Below, one piece after another: positions 1 through 9,655 of a DNA stretch of 64,000 nt. The stretch comes from Plectosphaerella cucumerina (taxonomy: Eukaryota; Ascomycota; Sordariomycetes; Glomerellales; Plectosphaerellaceae): assembly GCA_020746995.1 (NCBI GenBank), contig JAGPXD010000003.1:496001-560000 (forward strand), in the 5' to 3' direction. The notes beneath the pieces are model-generated. The model saw nothing but the letters and a program-made list of their open reading frames with translations. It was not told where the DNA came from and ran no database searches. The translations under genes were made by a program, and so were the position numbers. Every line of letters starts with the position of its first letter. Position 1 is the stretch's first letter.

Positions 1-642
1 GTCGCCCTCATCGTGTTCATCCTGTCTGCGACTTACATTCCCAACTCCAGGGTGATCTTCGCATCCATTGCCAGTGGCATCGGGCTTGTGGGAACCGTTA
101 TGCTTTATGCTTTTGAGGTGGAGGACCGCTGGGTCCAGATGGCCGGGTAAGCTTTTCACATCGTGATTATGATGCTGGAAGCAGCTCAGCTGATCATTTC
201 TAGGTTATGGGTTGTGACCGGTTTCATGCCGGTTTCTTTTCTCCTTTCAATGACCGTCATCAACAGCAACATCGCCGGGCACACCAAGAAGCTCACAACC
301 CAGGCCATCATCTTCGTTTGCCACTCGACCGGAAGTAAGTCTCCGAACTTTGATACCTTGGTTAGATATGCTGCGTTTGAGCTAACCTACTTTCTCCTGT
401 ACAAAGGCCTTGTCGGTCCGCAGCTGTACACCAAGCCGCCCTACCGAATGGGCCTCCGGGCCAATGTGGTTGTCGTAGCCTTCGGCACAGGGAGCGGCGT
501 GCTGCACCTGGCATACCTAATCTGGGAGAACAGGAAGCGCAGGCAGTTCCTCGAGGCGAACAGACATCTGCTCAACGAGGATGATTACAAGTTCCGTGAT
601 TTGACGGACAAGGAGAACCCATTTTGCTTCAACAAGCTTTAG
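1..642 (+). CDS. MFS transporter, Dal5/allantoate permease type (3' part only)
   Basis: The gene enters from the left edge. Exons 1-146, 204-334 and 407-642 join in frame (introns 147-203 and 335-406) and give the last 170 residues. The reading includes hydrophobic helices, a VINSNIAGHTKK loop and a soluble tail beginning around YLIWENRKRR. This pattern is known from the anion:cation symporter branch of the major facilitator family (yeast Dal5, Tna1, Seo1 relatives), which carries organic anions and vitamins at the plasma membrane. The second intron is 72 bases and has no stop, so the frame reads through it; retention would add 24 residues. It converges on the Rieske oxygenase gene. A role as importer for that pathway is inference from position only. 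Substrate unknown. Confidence 0.85.
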
Positions 643-967
643 GGTTCCCACCCCAGGTTGAAACTGCCACGGGGTTAACCAAGGTCCTTGTATCACCAGA
701 GTCTTGACACAAAGCCGTACTCAACGAGGCAACAGTTTGCGTACTCTTCGACTTTCAGCAGCACCACCAAGATAACCTGGAAGACGGCATCCTTACAAGC
801 AGAGGCATGGGCATTATTGTCCCCCAATGTGCTCCTCAATGAAACTGTCTGGAAGTCCTGTGTCTTGAAGTGATCATTGCAATCTCGAATACACGCTATG
901 AAGTGATGGCCAACATTACTAGTAAACCCCAATCACCAACCCCTTTCCCTTCGCCTCACCGGGCACC
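643..967. other. Convergent 3' intergenic stretch
   Basis: Lies between the stop of the transporter and the stop of the Rieske gene. It probably carries both 3' untranslated regions. No gene seen. Confidence 0.6.
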
Positions 968-2290
968 CTAAAACGCAAGCGCCTCCGCCATCGACTGTTT
1001 CTTCTCCTCCACCTTTCCCTTCCGACAACAATCAACAGCCGAGCAAAAGTTGGCATCACTCTGGCTCGCCGTCGCCGTCTTGGGCACGCGCTGCTGAGCA
1101 GGGGCAATCTCGCAGCCGAGCAGCTGCTCCTTCTGGAAGTGCTCCGTGACGAGCTCACGCACCTTCTGCTGGAAGAAGAGGGGGCCTTTCTCCATCTCGG
1201 GGTGCATCTCGCCATTGACGAAGACGCCGGCGTTGAGGTTCTTTTGGGCCTCGGCGCAGAGGTACTTGTCCTCGGACATGATGCGCTTGTACATGTCGTT
1301 GATGACGTTGAAGTCGTCGTCGCCCGAGTTTTTGTTGCGGTAGACCTCGTAGCGCATGACGGACTTTGTCGGGGCGCTGGGGACGAAGCGCTGGATGAAG
1401 AAGAAGTGAGGGCTGGGGGTCTGGTGTTAGTGTACATTCATGTGGCCAGTAGGGCAGTGTACTTACGAGACGTTCATGGAGGCGTTGGGCCAGAAGTAGG
1501 TGGCGGCGACGCGGAAGCCCTTGTCGATTTGGTCTTGTCTCGGGGCACCGAAGTGCTGGATGTGCGAGGCCTTTGTCTGGACGTAGTAGGAGGCCAGGTC
1601 GGCGATCGTAGGAATGTCCGGGTGAGCGCCCTTGCAGTGGTAGCACTCGTTGTAGTTGTCGGCGAGGATCTTCCAGTTGTAGTCGCCCTCCATCTCCCAG
1701 GAGTGGTCGAACCTGTAGTCCTCAAAGTTGTAGTGCTCGAAGCGTGGCTGCTCATCGACGCCCTGGAAGTCGTCCTCCCAGGCAATCTCTGGCTCCGGAC
1801 CGGCGTCCAGGTTCACCCAGATGAAGCCGTTGCGGTCGACGCGGACGTGGATCGGGAAGAGGCCGTTCTTGGACTTGTCGAAGCCCTCGAGGTCCTGGTA
1901 GCCAGGAGCCTTGGCCAGGTTACCGCTCAGGCCGTATGACCAACCGTGGTACTTGCAGGCGAAGACGTGGCTGTTGCCCTCGTCCTTTGTAACGATGGGG
2001 AAGGCCCGGTGGCGGCAGATGTTGTGGAAGGCATTAATCTGACCCTTGCGGTCCTGGACGACGATGAACTGGTACCCAGCCACGTCGTAGCGTACCCAGT
2101 CTCCGGCATTGGGGATGCGGGCCTTGTGGGTTGTGAGGAGCCACTTGCGGGAAAAGATGGCGCGGCGCTCGAGCTCGTACATATCCTGGGACGTGTACCA
2201 TGAGGAAGGGAGGGCCCTGACGGCCGTCTTGCCGTCTGGGGTCACTGGGGCGGCCGTGCCGAGGCCGAGGTACTTCTTGAGGACGGACAT
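968..2290 (-). CDS. Rieske non-haem iron oxygenase, choline/glycine betaine monooxygenase type
   Basis: Exons 2290-1467 and 1412-968 (54-base intron) give 422 residues, the usual size for the alpha subunit of this family. A Rieske [2Fe-2S] site is visible as C92-R-H94 and C112-KY-H115. The catalytic-domain iron site follows as N212/E215/H218/H223 in DNYNECYHCKGAH. The family uses electrons from a separate reductase to hydroxylate an N-methyl carbon, which is then lost as formaldehyde, or to oxidise choline. The downstream dimethylglycine and sarcosine enzymes make glycine betaine demethylation the more coherent role here; this is inference. I chose ATG 2290 (MSVLKKYLGLG): a TATATA on the same strand at 2422-2428 would place transcription initiation downstream of the in-frame ATG at 2407. 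No reductase gene is in the window. Confidence 0.9.
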
Positions 2291-2421
2291 GTCAACGAAG
2301 TTGATGTGATGGTGGTGTGGGAAGACAGATAGGCCTTCTTGATAAGAAGTCAAGTACGAGGAAGGATGGTATGCTCTGGGAGGGAAAACGACTAGCCTAC
2401 TGAACAAGCTGGTTGTCCTTC

Positions 2422-2428
2422 TATATAT
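2422..2428 (-). promoter_or_regulatory. TATA-like element of the Rieske gene
   Basis: The minus strand reads ATATATA about 135 bases upstream of ATG 2290. Its position argues against the longer in-frame start at 2407. Confidence 0.4.
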
Positions 2429-2620
2429 TGATCATGGACGAGCAAGGAAGGAGGCCCGTTCCCGCGCCCAACACACCCACACCGGAGCATCTTCTCACAC
2501 GCCTGGTCGAATTCACTTACACCCCAGGCGCGCGCACGCCTCCTCCGCGTCGCCGATAGCCTTTCGCGGCGTTGGAGGTTGGAAACGCGGCATCAGGTGG
2601 CCACTTACACGGGCGTCGAA

Positions 2621-2640
2621 GCCGATCACATGACCGGCAA
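2621..2640 (+). promoter_or_regulatory. Shared cluster promoter element, copy A
   Basis: GCCGATCACATGACCGGC lies 331 bases upstream of the Rieske start. The first 16 bases are identical to copy C in front of the dimethylglycine dehydrogenase gene. It has CCG and CGG arms 10 bases apart around a TCACATGA core, which would suit a Zn2Cys6 dimer or a bHLH factor. Confidence 0.6.
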
Positions 2641-2763
2641 TAGGAGGTTGCGACCGCGTAGCTTATCGGACGGGGTGGTCCGGATCCCTCAGCCCCCGGC
2701 GGTTCCTTGGGCGGGCGATTGGCGACGGCTTTGTTTCCTCACACCCCCAAGTCCAGCGAGATC

Positions 2764-2778
2764 ATCACTTGATCCGGC
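2764..2778 (+). promoter_or_regulatory. Possible second, weaker copy of the shared element
   Basis: ATCACTTGATCCGGC differs from copy B (ATCACGTGATCGGC) by one substitution and one inserted C. It lies about 475 bases upstream of the Rieske start. Confidence 0.3.
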
Positions 2779-4072
2779 GTGGCCATGATGATTGCCGTGG
2801 ACCGCGCTCCGATGTAGGCCCTTTGTGTACGTTTCATGCCGTAATGGGGGTCGCCCGCGGGGTGATGAGCACGGCGGACGCCCGTGGATGCCGGGTCCTC
2901 AGATGGCCTGCCGCGTGTTCAGACATGCAGCTCGTGTTGATCCATGTGGCACTTGGGAAGTTGTTTATGATGATCAAGGAAGGATACGATTGTGATGCGA
3001 AGACGGCGCATAGTCTTGCTTGGAATCGACGAGTAGCTCATCGCCGGTTCATCTGGCCTGCTTTTAGCAGCATTGGCCCTAATACGGCTCCCTCCTCAAG
3101 CATTACAGAAGCGAAGCTCCCATTTCCAGCTCGCTGGTCCGCAGGGGCGCCTCTTCTCGGCCTACCCGGGAAAACAAAGTTCGTGCCGCCACGGGCTCAA
3201 GACCGAACAAGCCTTTTTCGGGCTGCACGATGCCCGCACGCGCTGCAACATTGACAGTTCCGTCACACCAATGCTCATGCACGCCGAGGGTCCAGACCAC
3301 GCAGCGGACGAGGTGCCCGTGGCGCGGGGAACGTCAGGGGACCGGCCAGCGCCAAAAGGGGGTTGGCTTGACAGCACCATTCAGGGGTCTTATCACGACC
3401 CCTCCTCCATCGTGACCGCTGGGACAGGGGCGCCCGGCGGGAGCATCCATCCAACTCCGCGCTTTTGGGGTCCAAACATGCGCCAGCCACCGGAATGGGC
3501 ACGTTTGGGGTAATCGACCGCACTGTGGGCAACTGGGGTGCTGACTCGTCGATCTTCAAGGTCAACGCCCATTGCCAGAACGTACCTACCTGTCCGCTTG
3601 TGTTGAAGTCATCTTCAAGATTGCCCCGAAGCTCGGTGTCTCGGCAGCTGGAATCCTGTCTCGCAACGTAGTTTGTAATCGCCAGGGATGGAGAAGAAGA
3701 GGCAGAAGCTCCCAACAAATAAATATCTAGGGCTTCACTTTGAGAGTTGAGACCTTGTAATCACCCCATGAGATGGACCTAATGACTTCAATGAAACTAG
3801 CTACTCGCACCAGTCTTCTTTGTCACCTTACATGATCATTGGTTTTTGGAGACGGATCTCCAGGCAGGCTGCGCCATCGCAAGCCATCTTGTCTTGGACC
3901 AAACTCTGTATGGTGGCGTTGCTGCTGGGCTACTAGTTAAAGGCCATCCTCCCGCGCTTCTCGCACTCGCCAAGCGGTCAATACTTGCTCACTTCACCCA
4001 AGAGTCTTCGCACCGGTCGATCCGTACTCTCATCAACGACCTATCCACTTGCATCGTCACCGAAAATTGATC

Positions 4073-4590
4073 ATGGTTTTTTACGATCAAGAGTCCAGAC
4101 TCGACCGGGTCATGGTGATTCTGGGATACAACTTTCAGACGCCAAGCCTGCTGTCCGATGCTTTGCATGTGGCCGGGTCCGTCTTGATCACCTCTGACGG
4201 CCGATCTCTCAAGGAAGGCAACAAGCCCCTCGCAGGCGTCGGAGACCGCATCATCGGCCTCTACATTGTAGAACATGCCTACAGAGAAGGCCTCACTATC
4301 GGTTCGTTGCATGATGTACCTCCATGTTTCAGCATTGTATGGGTCAGGGCTAATGCTATTTTCCGTCAGGCGAGACCAGCCAACAGGTGCAAGTTAGGGC
4401 GAGCAACGAGTGCCTCTCCCACGTGTTCGATAATTTCTACTTGGAAGATAAAATTTTCAAGAACCCCTGCCAGCCGTTCCAATTGTCGACGAAGACCAAA
4501 GCTACCACAATTGAGGCCATAGTGGGCGCCGTGTATTTGGACGGTGGTCTCGATGCAGCTAATTCCGTGATGGACACTCTTCATATCTGA
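4073..4590 (+). CDS. Small RNase III-fold protein, probably catalytically dead
   Basis: Exons 4073-4301 and 4370-4590 (68-base intron containing GCTAAT) give 149 residues, one RNase III domain with no dsRNA-binding domain. The C-terminal signature is clear: TTIEAIVGAVYLDGG. The first signature, normally NERLEFLGD, reads NKPLAGVGD. By alignment with Escherichia coli RNase III, D45 and E117 remain, while E38, E41 and D114 are replaced by K, A and T. Metal-dependent RNA cleavage is therefore unlikely; a binding or structural role is possible. An in-frame ATG at 4049 would add eight residues. A related broken copy follows at 5640. Confidence 0.7.
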
Positions 4591-5639
4591 CACCTATCTC
4601 GGAGACCATCATATTTGGTAACGTAATAAGCCCTCCCAAGGAAAGTGAACTCATAGCAGATGTCACTCGATAGGTATGCACTTTCCGGGGAAGACCTCAT
4701 CCTCGGGCATCACACATCGTCAAAAGCCCAGATTACACGCTTTCAACCCCCAGACGGCGGGCCAGTTCCACATTTGTCAGCCAGGCTTGTCTCTAATGGA
4801 AGCCTTTGTGGACTTGTTTTAAAGTGCAAAGGCCCTGTTCGTCTCCGCGCGCGTTGAGCGAGATCATTTGGCCGAGTTGATGCTCCAGCTTGGGGTATGC
4901 CCCAGAGGGTGCCGCTTGACGACTGGAAATGCCCTCATATTTAGTTAGGGGGCATCTCCATATGTTACATCTGCTTCTATTCGCCTTCATGGCGAATGGT
5001 AACTTTGATGGATGATGTATCTAACATCATGATCAGCAGAGCCTTTGGTAGATTCGCTCTCGGGTACAAGTGAGGGAGGTTCCATCGAAGTGGACAAAAG
5101 AAGGAGTGATGGATCTGGGTTGGGAGGAATACGCCACTCCTGTTAACATCTCATCGTTCCACACGATGGCTTCAATTCTACAAGTCCCTGATTCCAAGGG
5201 CCATGCTTTTACCAATACATCCTTGTCCTTCTCGCACGAAATGGATTGAATTGCCAACGTGGGAGCATCGGCCCGAACAGCCATTTTCGACCTGATCACT
5301 GATTGCGACGTGAATTGAACGTGGCTGCCCAAGCATGGATTACCTTAGAAGTTCCTACATTCCTGACTAAGGCGGATTGCTTTTCAGGGATGTCTTTGCC
5401 ATGGCTCAAGTGTTGCAGCCTGCAACTGTCTCGCCGATCTTTCAAAACTCGGAGGCTGGGGAATACCAACAGAAGTCGGTGTGCGTTGGGGCGAAGATTT
5501 GGAGTTTAAAGAAGCATACGAGCTTGTGATCAAATGGCAAGCCATCCATCTCATCCATCTACTTGCTACGTACTCAAGCCGAACCATCCTATTCCTACGC
5601 GTCCTACTCAATAGTACCCGATTACAAACATTCATCGAC
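4591..5639. other. Spacer between the two RNase III-like copies
   Basis: A 99-codon frame on the minus strand (5033-5332) has no recognisable motif. Nothing else is supportable. Confidence 0.4.
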
Positions 5640-6154
5640 ATGACCAACAAGACCCAAGCCAAGCTCGAGGAAGTCATGAAGACGCTGAGCTACGAGTTCA
5701 GAGAGCCTGAGTGGCTGATAGAGGCCCTGGCGGTGGCGGGATCCTAGTCGGTCCTGCACTTCGACACTCGCCGCTAAAGGGAGGGAGGGCAACAAGCGTC
5801 TGGCGGGGGTTGGCCATCGCCTCATCAACATGGTCATCACCGAATGGGCTTTTGACGAGGGCCTATTGATCGGTATGAAAATCTCACGCCTCTCGAATGT
5901 AAACCCTGGGATCACTAACAAATATCACAGGGCAAACCAATCAGCAACTTCAGCAAACAGTCAGCAACCCTCGCCTCGTGGCTATTTTCGACATGCAAGG
6001 CTTTGCTTCCTGCATCATGAACATCCCCTCCCAGCAGGGTGGAGTCTCGGCTAGGACCAACGCTGCTACTGTCGAAGCCATCATCGGTGCCATCTACAAG
6101 GACGGCGGCATGGAACCGGCCAAGGCCGCCATGACTCTTTTCGGCATCATCTAG
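5640..6154 (+). pseudogene. Broken paralogue of the RNase III-fold gene
   Basis: Starts MTNKTQAKLEEVMKTLSYEF, collinear with the copy at 4073, and ends with a complete C-terminal signature (TVEAIIGAIYKDGG). Intron 5873-5930 sits at the same place (after the Ile-Gly before the Gln-rich stretch). Exon 1 has two lesions: an in-frame TAG at 5745-5747 directly after VAGS, and a one-base frameshift at about 5775-5790 before the GNKRLAGVG signature. The D45 equivalent is His and the D114 equivalent is Ala, so the copy had drifted further from an active nuclease. Protein identity to its neighbour looks moderate, so this is not a recent duplication. Confidence 0.65.
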
Positions 6155-7489
6155 AAACCTTATGCTTTGATGTTGTGTGACAGGTAACGCAAAGAATCCC
6201 ATCCCTGATATCTGAGAACGTTGATGATATGCAGCTTGCACTTGTCGGGGAGTGTCCGAGGAGCATGTCAGCGACTGGGTTCCAAGGCCCGTGGGAAGAT
6301 CCCCTTAATAAACCGAGCAGGTTAAGCCAGCGAATGCAGCACCCTAGACCTTCATTACGATGGGCGTCTGGGGTGCCTGTATACCTTTTTTGGCCCGCTC
6401 GGTTTGCTCTGTCAATTTCTTTGCGGGCCTAGGGGCCCAGCCGCACGCCCAGTCACCTCGGACACTTCCTGGCAAGTGCCGTTTTATAGACTGAGGGGGC
6501 TATCGTTAGCCCCCTCCGTCCTGTGATATGCCGTTTGCAATTGATGTCAACCCGTCACTTTGTGTCATACAAAGACGGTGATACTGACCAGGTCAGCTTC
6601 AGAACGACAGCAGCAGCAAAACGACAACGACATCTGTCCCGACGCCACGACTAACAACACGGATAACAACATCGGCGAGCTCACGAGAGTGCAGGAAGCA
6701 AAGCCTGTGAGAACTCGAGAAGGCTTTCAGAGGCATTTGTCCGAGGACAGTCGAGGACGACACTCAACGTGGCCGAACATGCTCGATTCAACACTCGCAT
6801 GCTGTGGCTCTAGGATTCAATTCTCATTCACCTTCAAGTCATGGACTTGCTTTACACCTATCATCAATACCAAGATTCATTACCCCCAAGCTTTGATACT
6901 GGAACGAAACACCGCGAGTAGCGTGGTCCTTGAATCGTGTTATTGCTCTTATCTTCAGGGCACCACAAGAAGCTGAGTACTGTGCCCCCTTTTTCAACCG
7001 AACACTGTACCCTCCAGATAACCACCTAGATTGCCCCCTCGCTACCACGTCGTCTCATCCCTTGTCAGTCTGCTGATCTCGATCGATCCTTGCCGCGAGA
7101 TAATCGCCCCAGAAGCATTCCGGAAACATCTTATCAAACGCCCGAAAAGCCTCCCGCATCACACATCCTCCGAGCCATCGCCAGCTCCATGACGAGGACG
7201 CCTCCCCCCTCGCCCCTCAACCCCTCACAGCGGGCATCACGTGATCGGCATTCGGGAAGCGTCCCGACATCGGATAGTTCCCCGACGCCCTAAGGCGGGG
7301 ATAGCACCAAGCAGACGTGAATAAGATGCCACCAGACCGGCCTCGGGCGGAGCGATGGGCATCAAGGCCGCGGCGTGTTACTCGATCGATTTCATTGCAT
7401 CTACTCTGGGTGTTTCATAGAAGGCTGCCGATCAACTTGATCTCATCCGGAGTCCTGCATCCTTCCCAAGGTCCTTGGCCACAGCCATC
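6155..7489. other. Upstream region of the sarcosine-oxidase-type gene
   Basis: Contains promoter element copy B and, at about 6286-6392, a stretch vaguely like a decayed 5S rRNA gene that I do not accept. No protein gene seen. Confidence 0.5.
7237..7249 (-). promoter_or_regulatory. Shared cluster promoter element, copy B
   Basis: On the minus strand it reads GCCGATCACGTGA, 241 bases upstream of ATG 7490. The core ATCACGTGAT (7236-7245) is a perfect palindrome with a CACGTG E-box. It matches copies A and C except for G in place of A in the core. Confidence 0.55.
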
Positions 7490-8907
7490 ATGACGGCACC
7501 CCAGAAATCATACCTCATCGTCGGCGCCGGCGTCTTCGGCGTGTCCACGGCCTACCACCTCATCCAGCAGTACCCAGATGCGTCGGTAACCCTGGTCGAC
7601 CGGGACGCATACGATGCTCAAGAACGTGTGGCTGCGTCTTGGGACTGGAACAAGGTCGTTCGCGCGGACTACGACGATTTTCTCTACTGCCAGCTTGCCT
7701 TGGAGGCGCAGGACATCTTCAAGTCGGACCCGCTGTGGAAGCCTCACTTTCACCAGACGGGCGTGTACTGGAACTGCCGCAGCGACTACGCGCAGAATGT
7801 CATCGACCATCACAAGAAGTTGGGCCGCAACAACGACATCATTGCTCTGCCCGTGTCTGAGGCCCGCAAGCTGTACAACGGCCTTTTTGAGGACGCAGAC
7901 TACACGGGCGTCAAGGAGGTTCTCATCAACAGAGCGAGTGGCTGGGCTGCAGCCGGTGATTGCCTCCGCGCTGTCACGGCAAGGGCCATCGAACTCGGCG
8001 TCAAGTATGTGACAGCCGAGACGGTGGCAGTCGTGGTTGATGGAGCTGGTGCATGCAAGGGCATCCAGACGGCGACGGGTGAGGTCCTGAGGGCCGAGCA
8101 TGTCGTCCTCTGCACTGGCGCATACACACCGAAGCTTCTGGAGCTGAGCGCGGCCAAGAGTGGGCGCGCCGACCTCCGTTCGGGCGACCGCATCCTGGCA
8201 GCTGGCATCGCTACGGGAATGGCGCAGTTGGATGAGAAGGAGTATGAGAAGTACGCCCAAATGCCTGTTGGCTTCCAGGGATACACAGCAGAACATGGTA
8301 GGTTCGGCTCGTCTTCACGTTGAAGCCTCAACTCATAATTCCAGGGAAACCATTCATCGGCACGCTGCCGCCCACGAAGGATCGCGAGCTCAAGTGGTGG
8401 GGAGCCAAGATCTTCGCAAACACCCACGAGGGATTGCCGGGCCGCCACTTCTCGGCGCCGCCAGCGGCAAAGGACTACGCGCAGTGGAAGGTGTCGCGAC
8501 GGCTGCAGCAGGACATTGCCGAGCAGCGCAACCTGTGGTACGGCAAGAAGAGTGAGGGGTGGAACATGACCAAGCACCGGATCTGTTGGTGAGTTTCTTC
8601 ATGAGTAAGATGAGATGTAAGGTTCAAGCGCTGACTTTGCAGGGATGCATTCACGTCGACGTCGGACTTCATCGTGAGCCCGCACTCTGGCGCCAAGGGT
8701 CTGTACGTTGCGACCTGCGGCTCATTCCACGGGTTCAAGTTCTTCCCCGTCATCGGGAAGTATGTGGCGCAGATGCTGGAGGGCACGCTGGCGCCCGAGA
8801 TGGAGGCGCGGTGGTCGTGGGACAGGGAGCGCCCCGACTCGTCGCAGAACCCCGAGTATCCGAACTCTGAACTGGCGGATCTCCAGGAGCCCGTGGCGAG
8901 GCTGTAG
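7490..8907 (+). CDS. FAD-dependent amine oxidase, sarcosine oxidase/fructosyl-amino-acid oxidase family
   Basis: Exons 7490-8297, 8345-8588 and 8643-8907 (introns of 47 and 54 bases) give 438 residues, the typical family length. The N-terminal dinucleotide fold shows GAGVFG at residues 12-17. The C-terminal part has the HRICWD cysteine region, where this family attaches FAD covalently, followed by a GSFHGFKFFPVIG flavin-binding segment. Members oxidise secondary amines (sarcosine, pipecolate, fructosyl amino acids) with oxygen, releasing hydrogen peroxide. The last three residues are Ala-Arg-Leu, a peroxisomal PTS1-type signal. With a dimethylglycine enzyme nearby, sarcosine to glycine plus formaldehyde is the likely step; pipecolate or saccharopine oxidase is the main alternative. 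The codons before 7490 contain no upstream ATG in frame. Confidence 0.88.
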
Positions 8908-9655
8908 AAAGCCTACGCTGTTCAATTTGTCGTAGACATGGGGAGAAAGGAAGCTCCTCTCAGCATGGCATGTGCATTTTACGTCTTGCTATCTTTTGGT
9001 ATCGCTCGTGGTATCTGCTGTGCGGGCTTTCGATGTTGATACTGATTCCAAAGCTCCAGGCCAAGACAGGCTCGGGATTCGGGGTCCAGCGCGGCTAACA
9101 GGGCGGCTGAGCAGGGGATGTTAGGGGGGCGACAGGGGAGGATGCATGCATGCTGATGCTGCCAGGCGCCTTGCCAGCGCTGCAGCTTGACTCATTGGGA
9201 GGACTCATGATTCAGGACCCCCTGGACAGCTTCTACAGCACAGCACAGCACAGGCGGTACCACGCTGCCAGCGCGGCTTTCTGTCCTGGTGACCCTCTGT
9301 CCCCTCTCCCAGATCTCCCTCCCCCCCTCAAGCCTCCCCCCCTCAGGCTCTCCCGGGACCTTATCTCCGACCCATCTCCCTTTGTCGGCCAGACCTTCTG
9401 TCCAACCATCCCCGGGATATTAGCGAGGCACGCAGGGACCCCAATCCTTATCTGGCCGTTATGCGGGGTTGCCGAACGGTGGCGGCGCGCTGGCGCTGCT
9501 CACCACTGCAGCACCTATCTACCTATTTAGCGGAGGCCGCGTCTTCTTCTCGGGCCGGTCTAGACATCATCCCCCCCATCTACCCCGACTCCATCTCCCT
9601 GTCTGCCGCAGTCGGGATTTCCCATCTTCATGTGCTTGTGACGGCGAGAAGCGTC
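8908..9655. other. Upstream region of the Zn2Cys6 gene
   Basis: Pyrimidine-rich tracts (about 9296-9350) typical of fungal promoters. The GCCGATCACRTGA element found at the enzyme genes was not seen here. Confidence 0.5.

Larger units (their letters stand above)
2291..4072. other. Long upstream region of the Rieske and RNase III-like genes
   Basis: 1.8 kb between divergent genes. It holds the promoter elements listed separately. The open frames here (for example 3275-3718 minus) have no recognisable motifs, and I see no gene. Confidence 0.5.

Noticed and set aside
1139..1939. 266-codon open frame on the plus strand
   Set aside because: Antisense to the Rieske oxygenase; no recognisable domain.
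2291..2407. 39-residue N-terminal extension of the Rieske protein from ATG 2407
   Set aside because: The same-strand TATATA at 2422-2428 puts that ATG upstream of or at the transcription start, and family members begin near MSVLKK.
5033..5332. 99-codon minus-strand frame between the RNase III-like copies
   Set aside because: Varied composition but no motif, no splice support and no relation to neighbours.
6286..6392. Stretch with GATCCC, GGTTAAGCC and GATGGGCGTC spaced roughly as in a 5S rRNA gene, followed by a T-run
   Set aside because: Spacing and paired arms do not fit well and most conserved positions differ. At best a heavily decayed 5S copy; a covariance-model search would decide.
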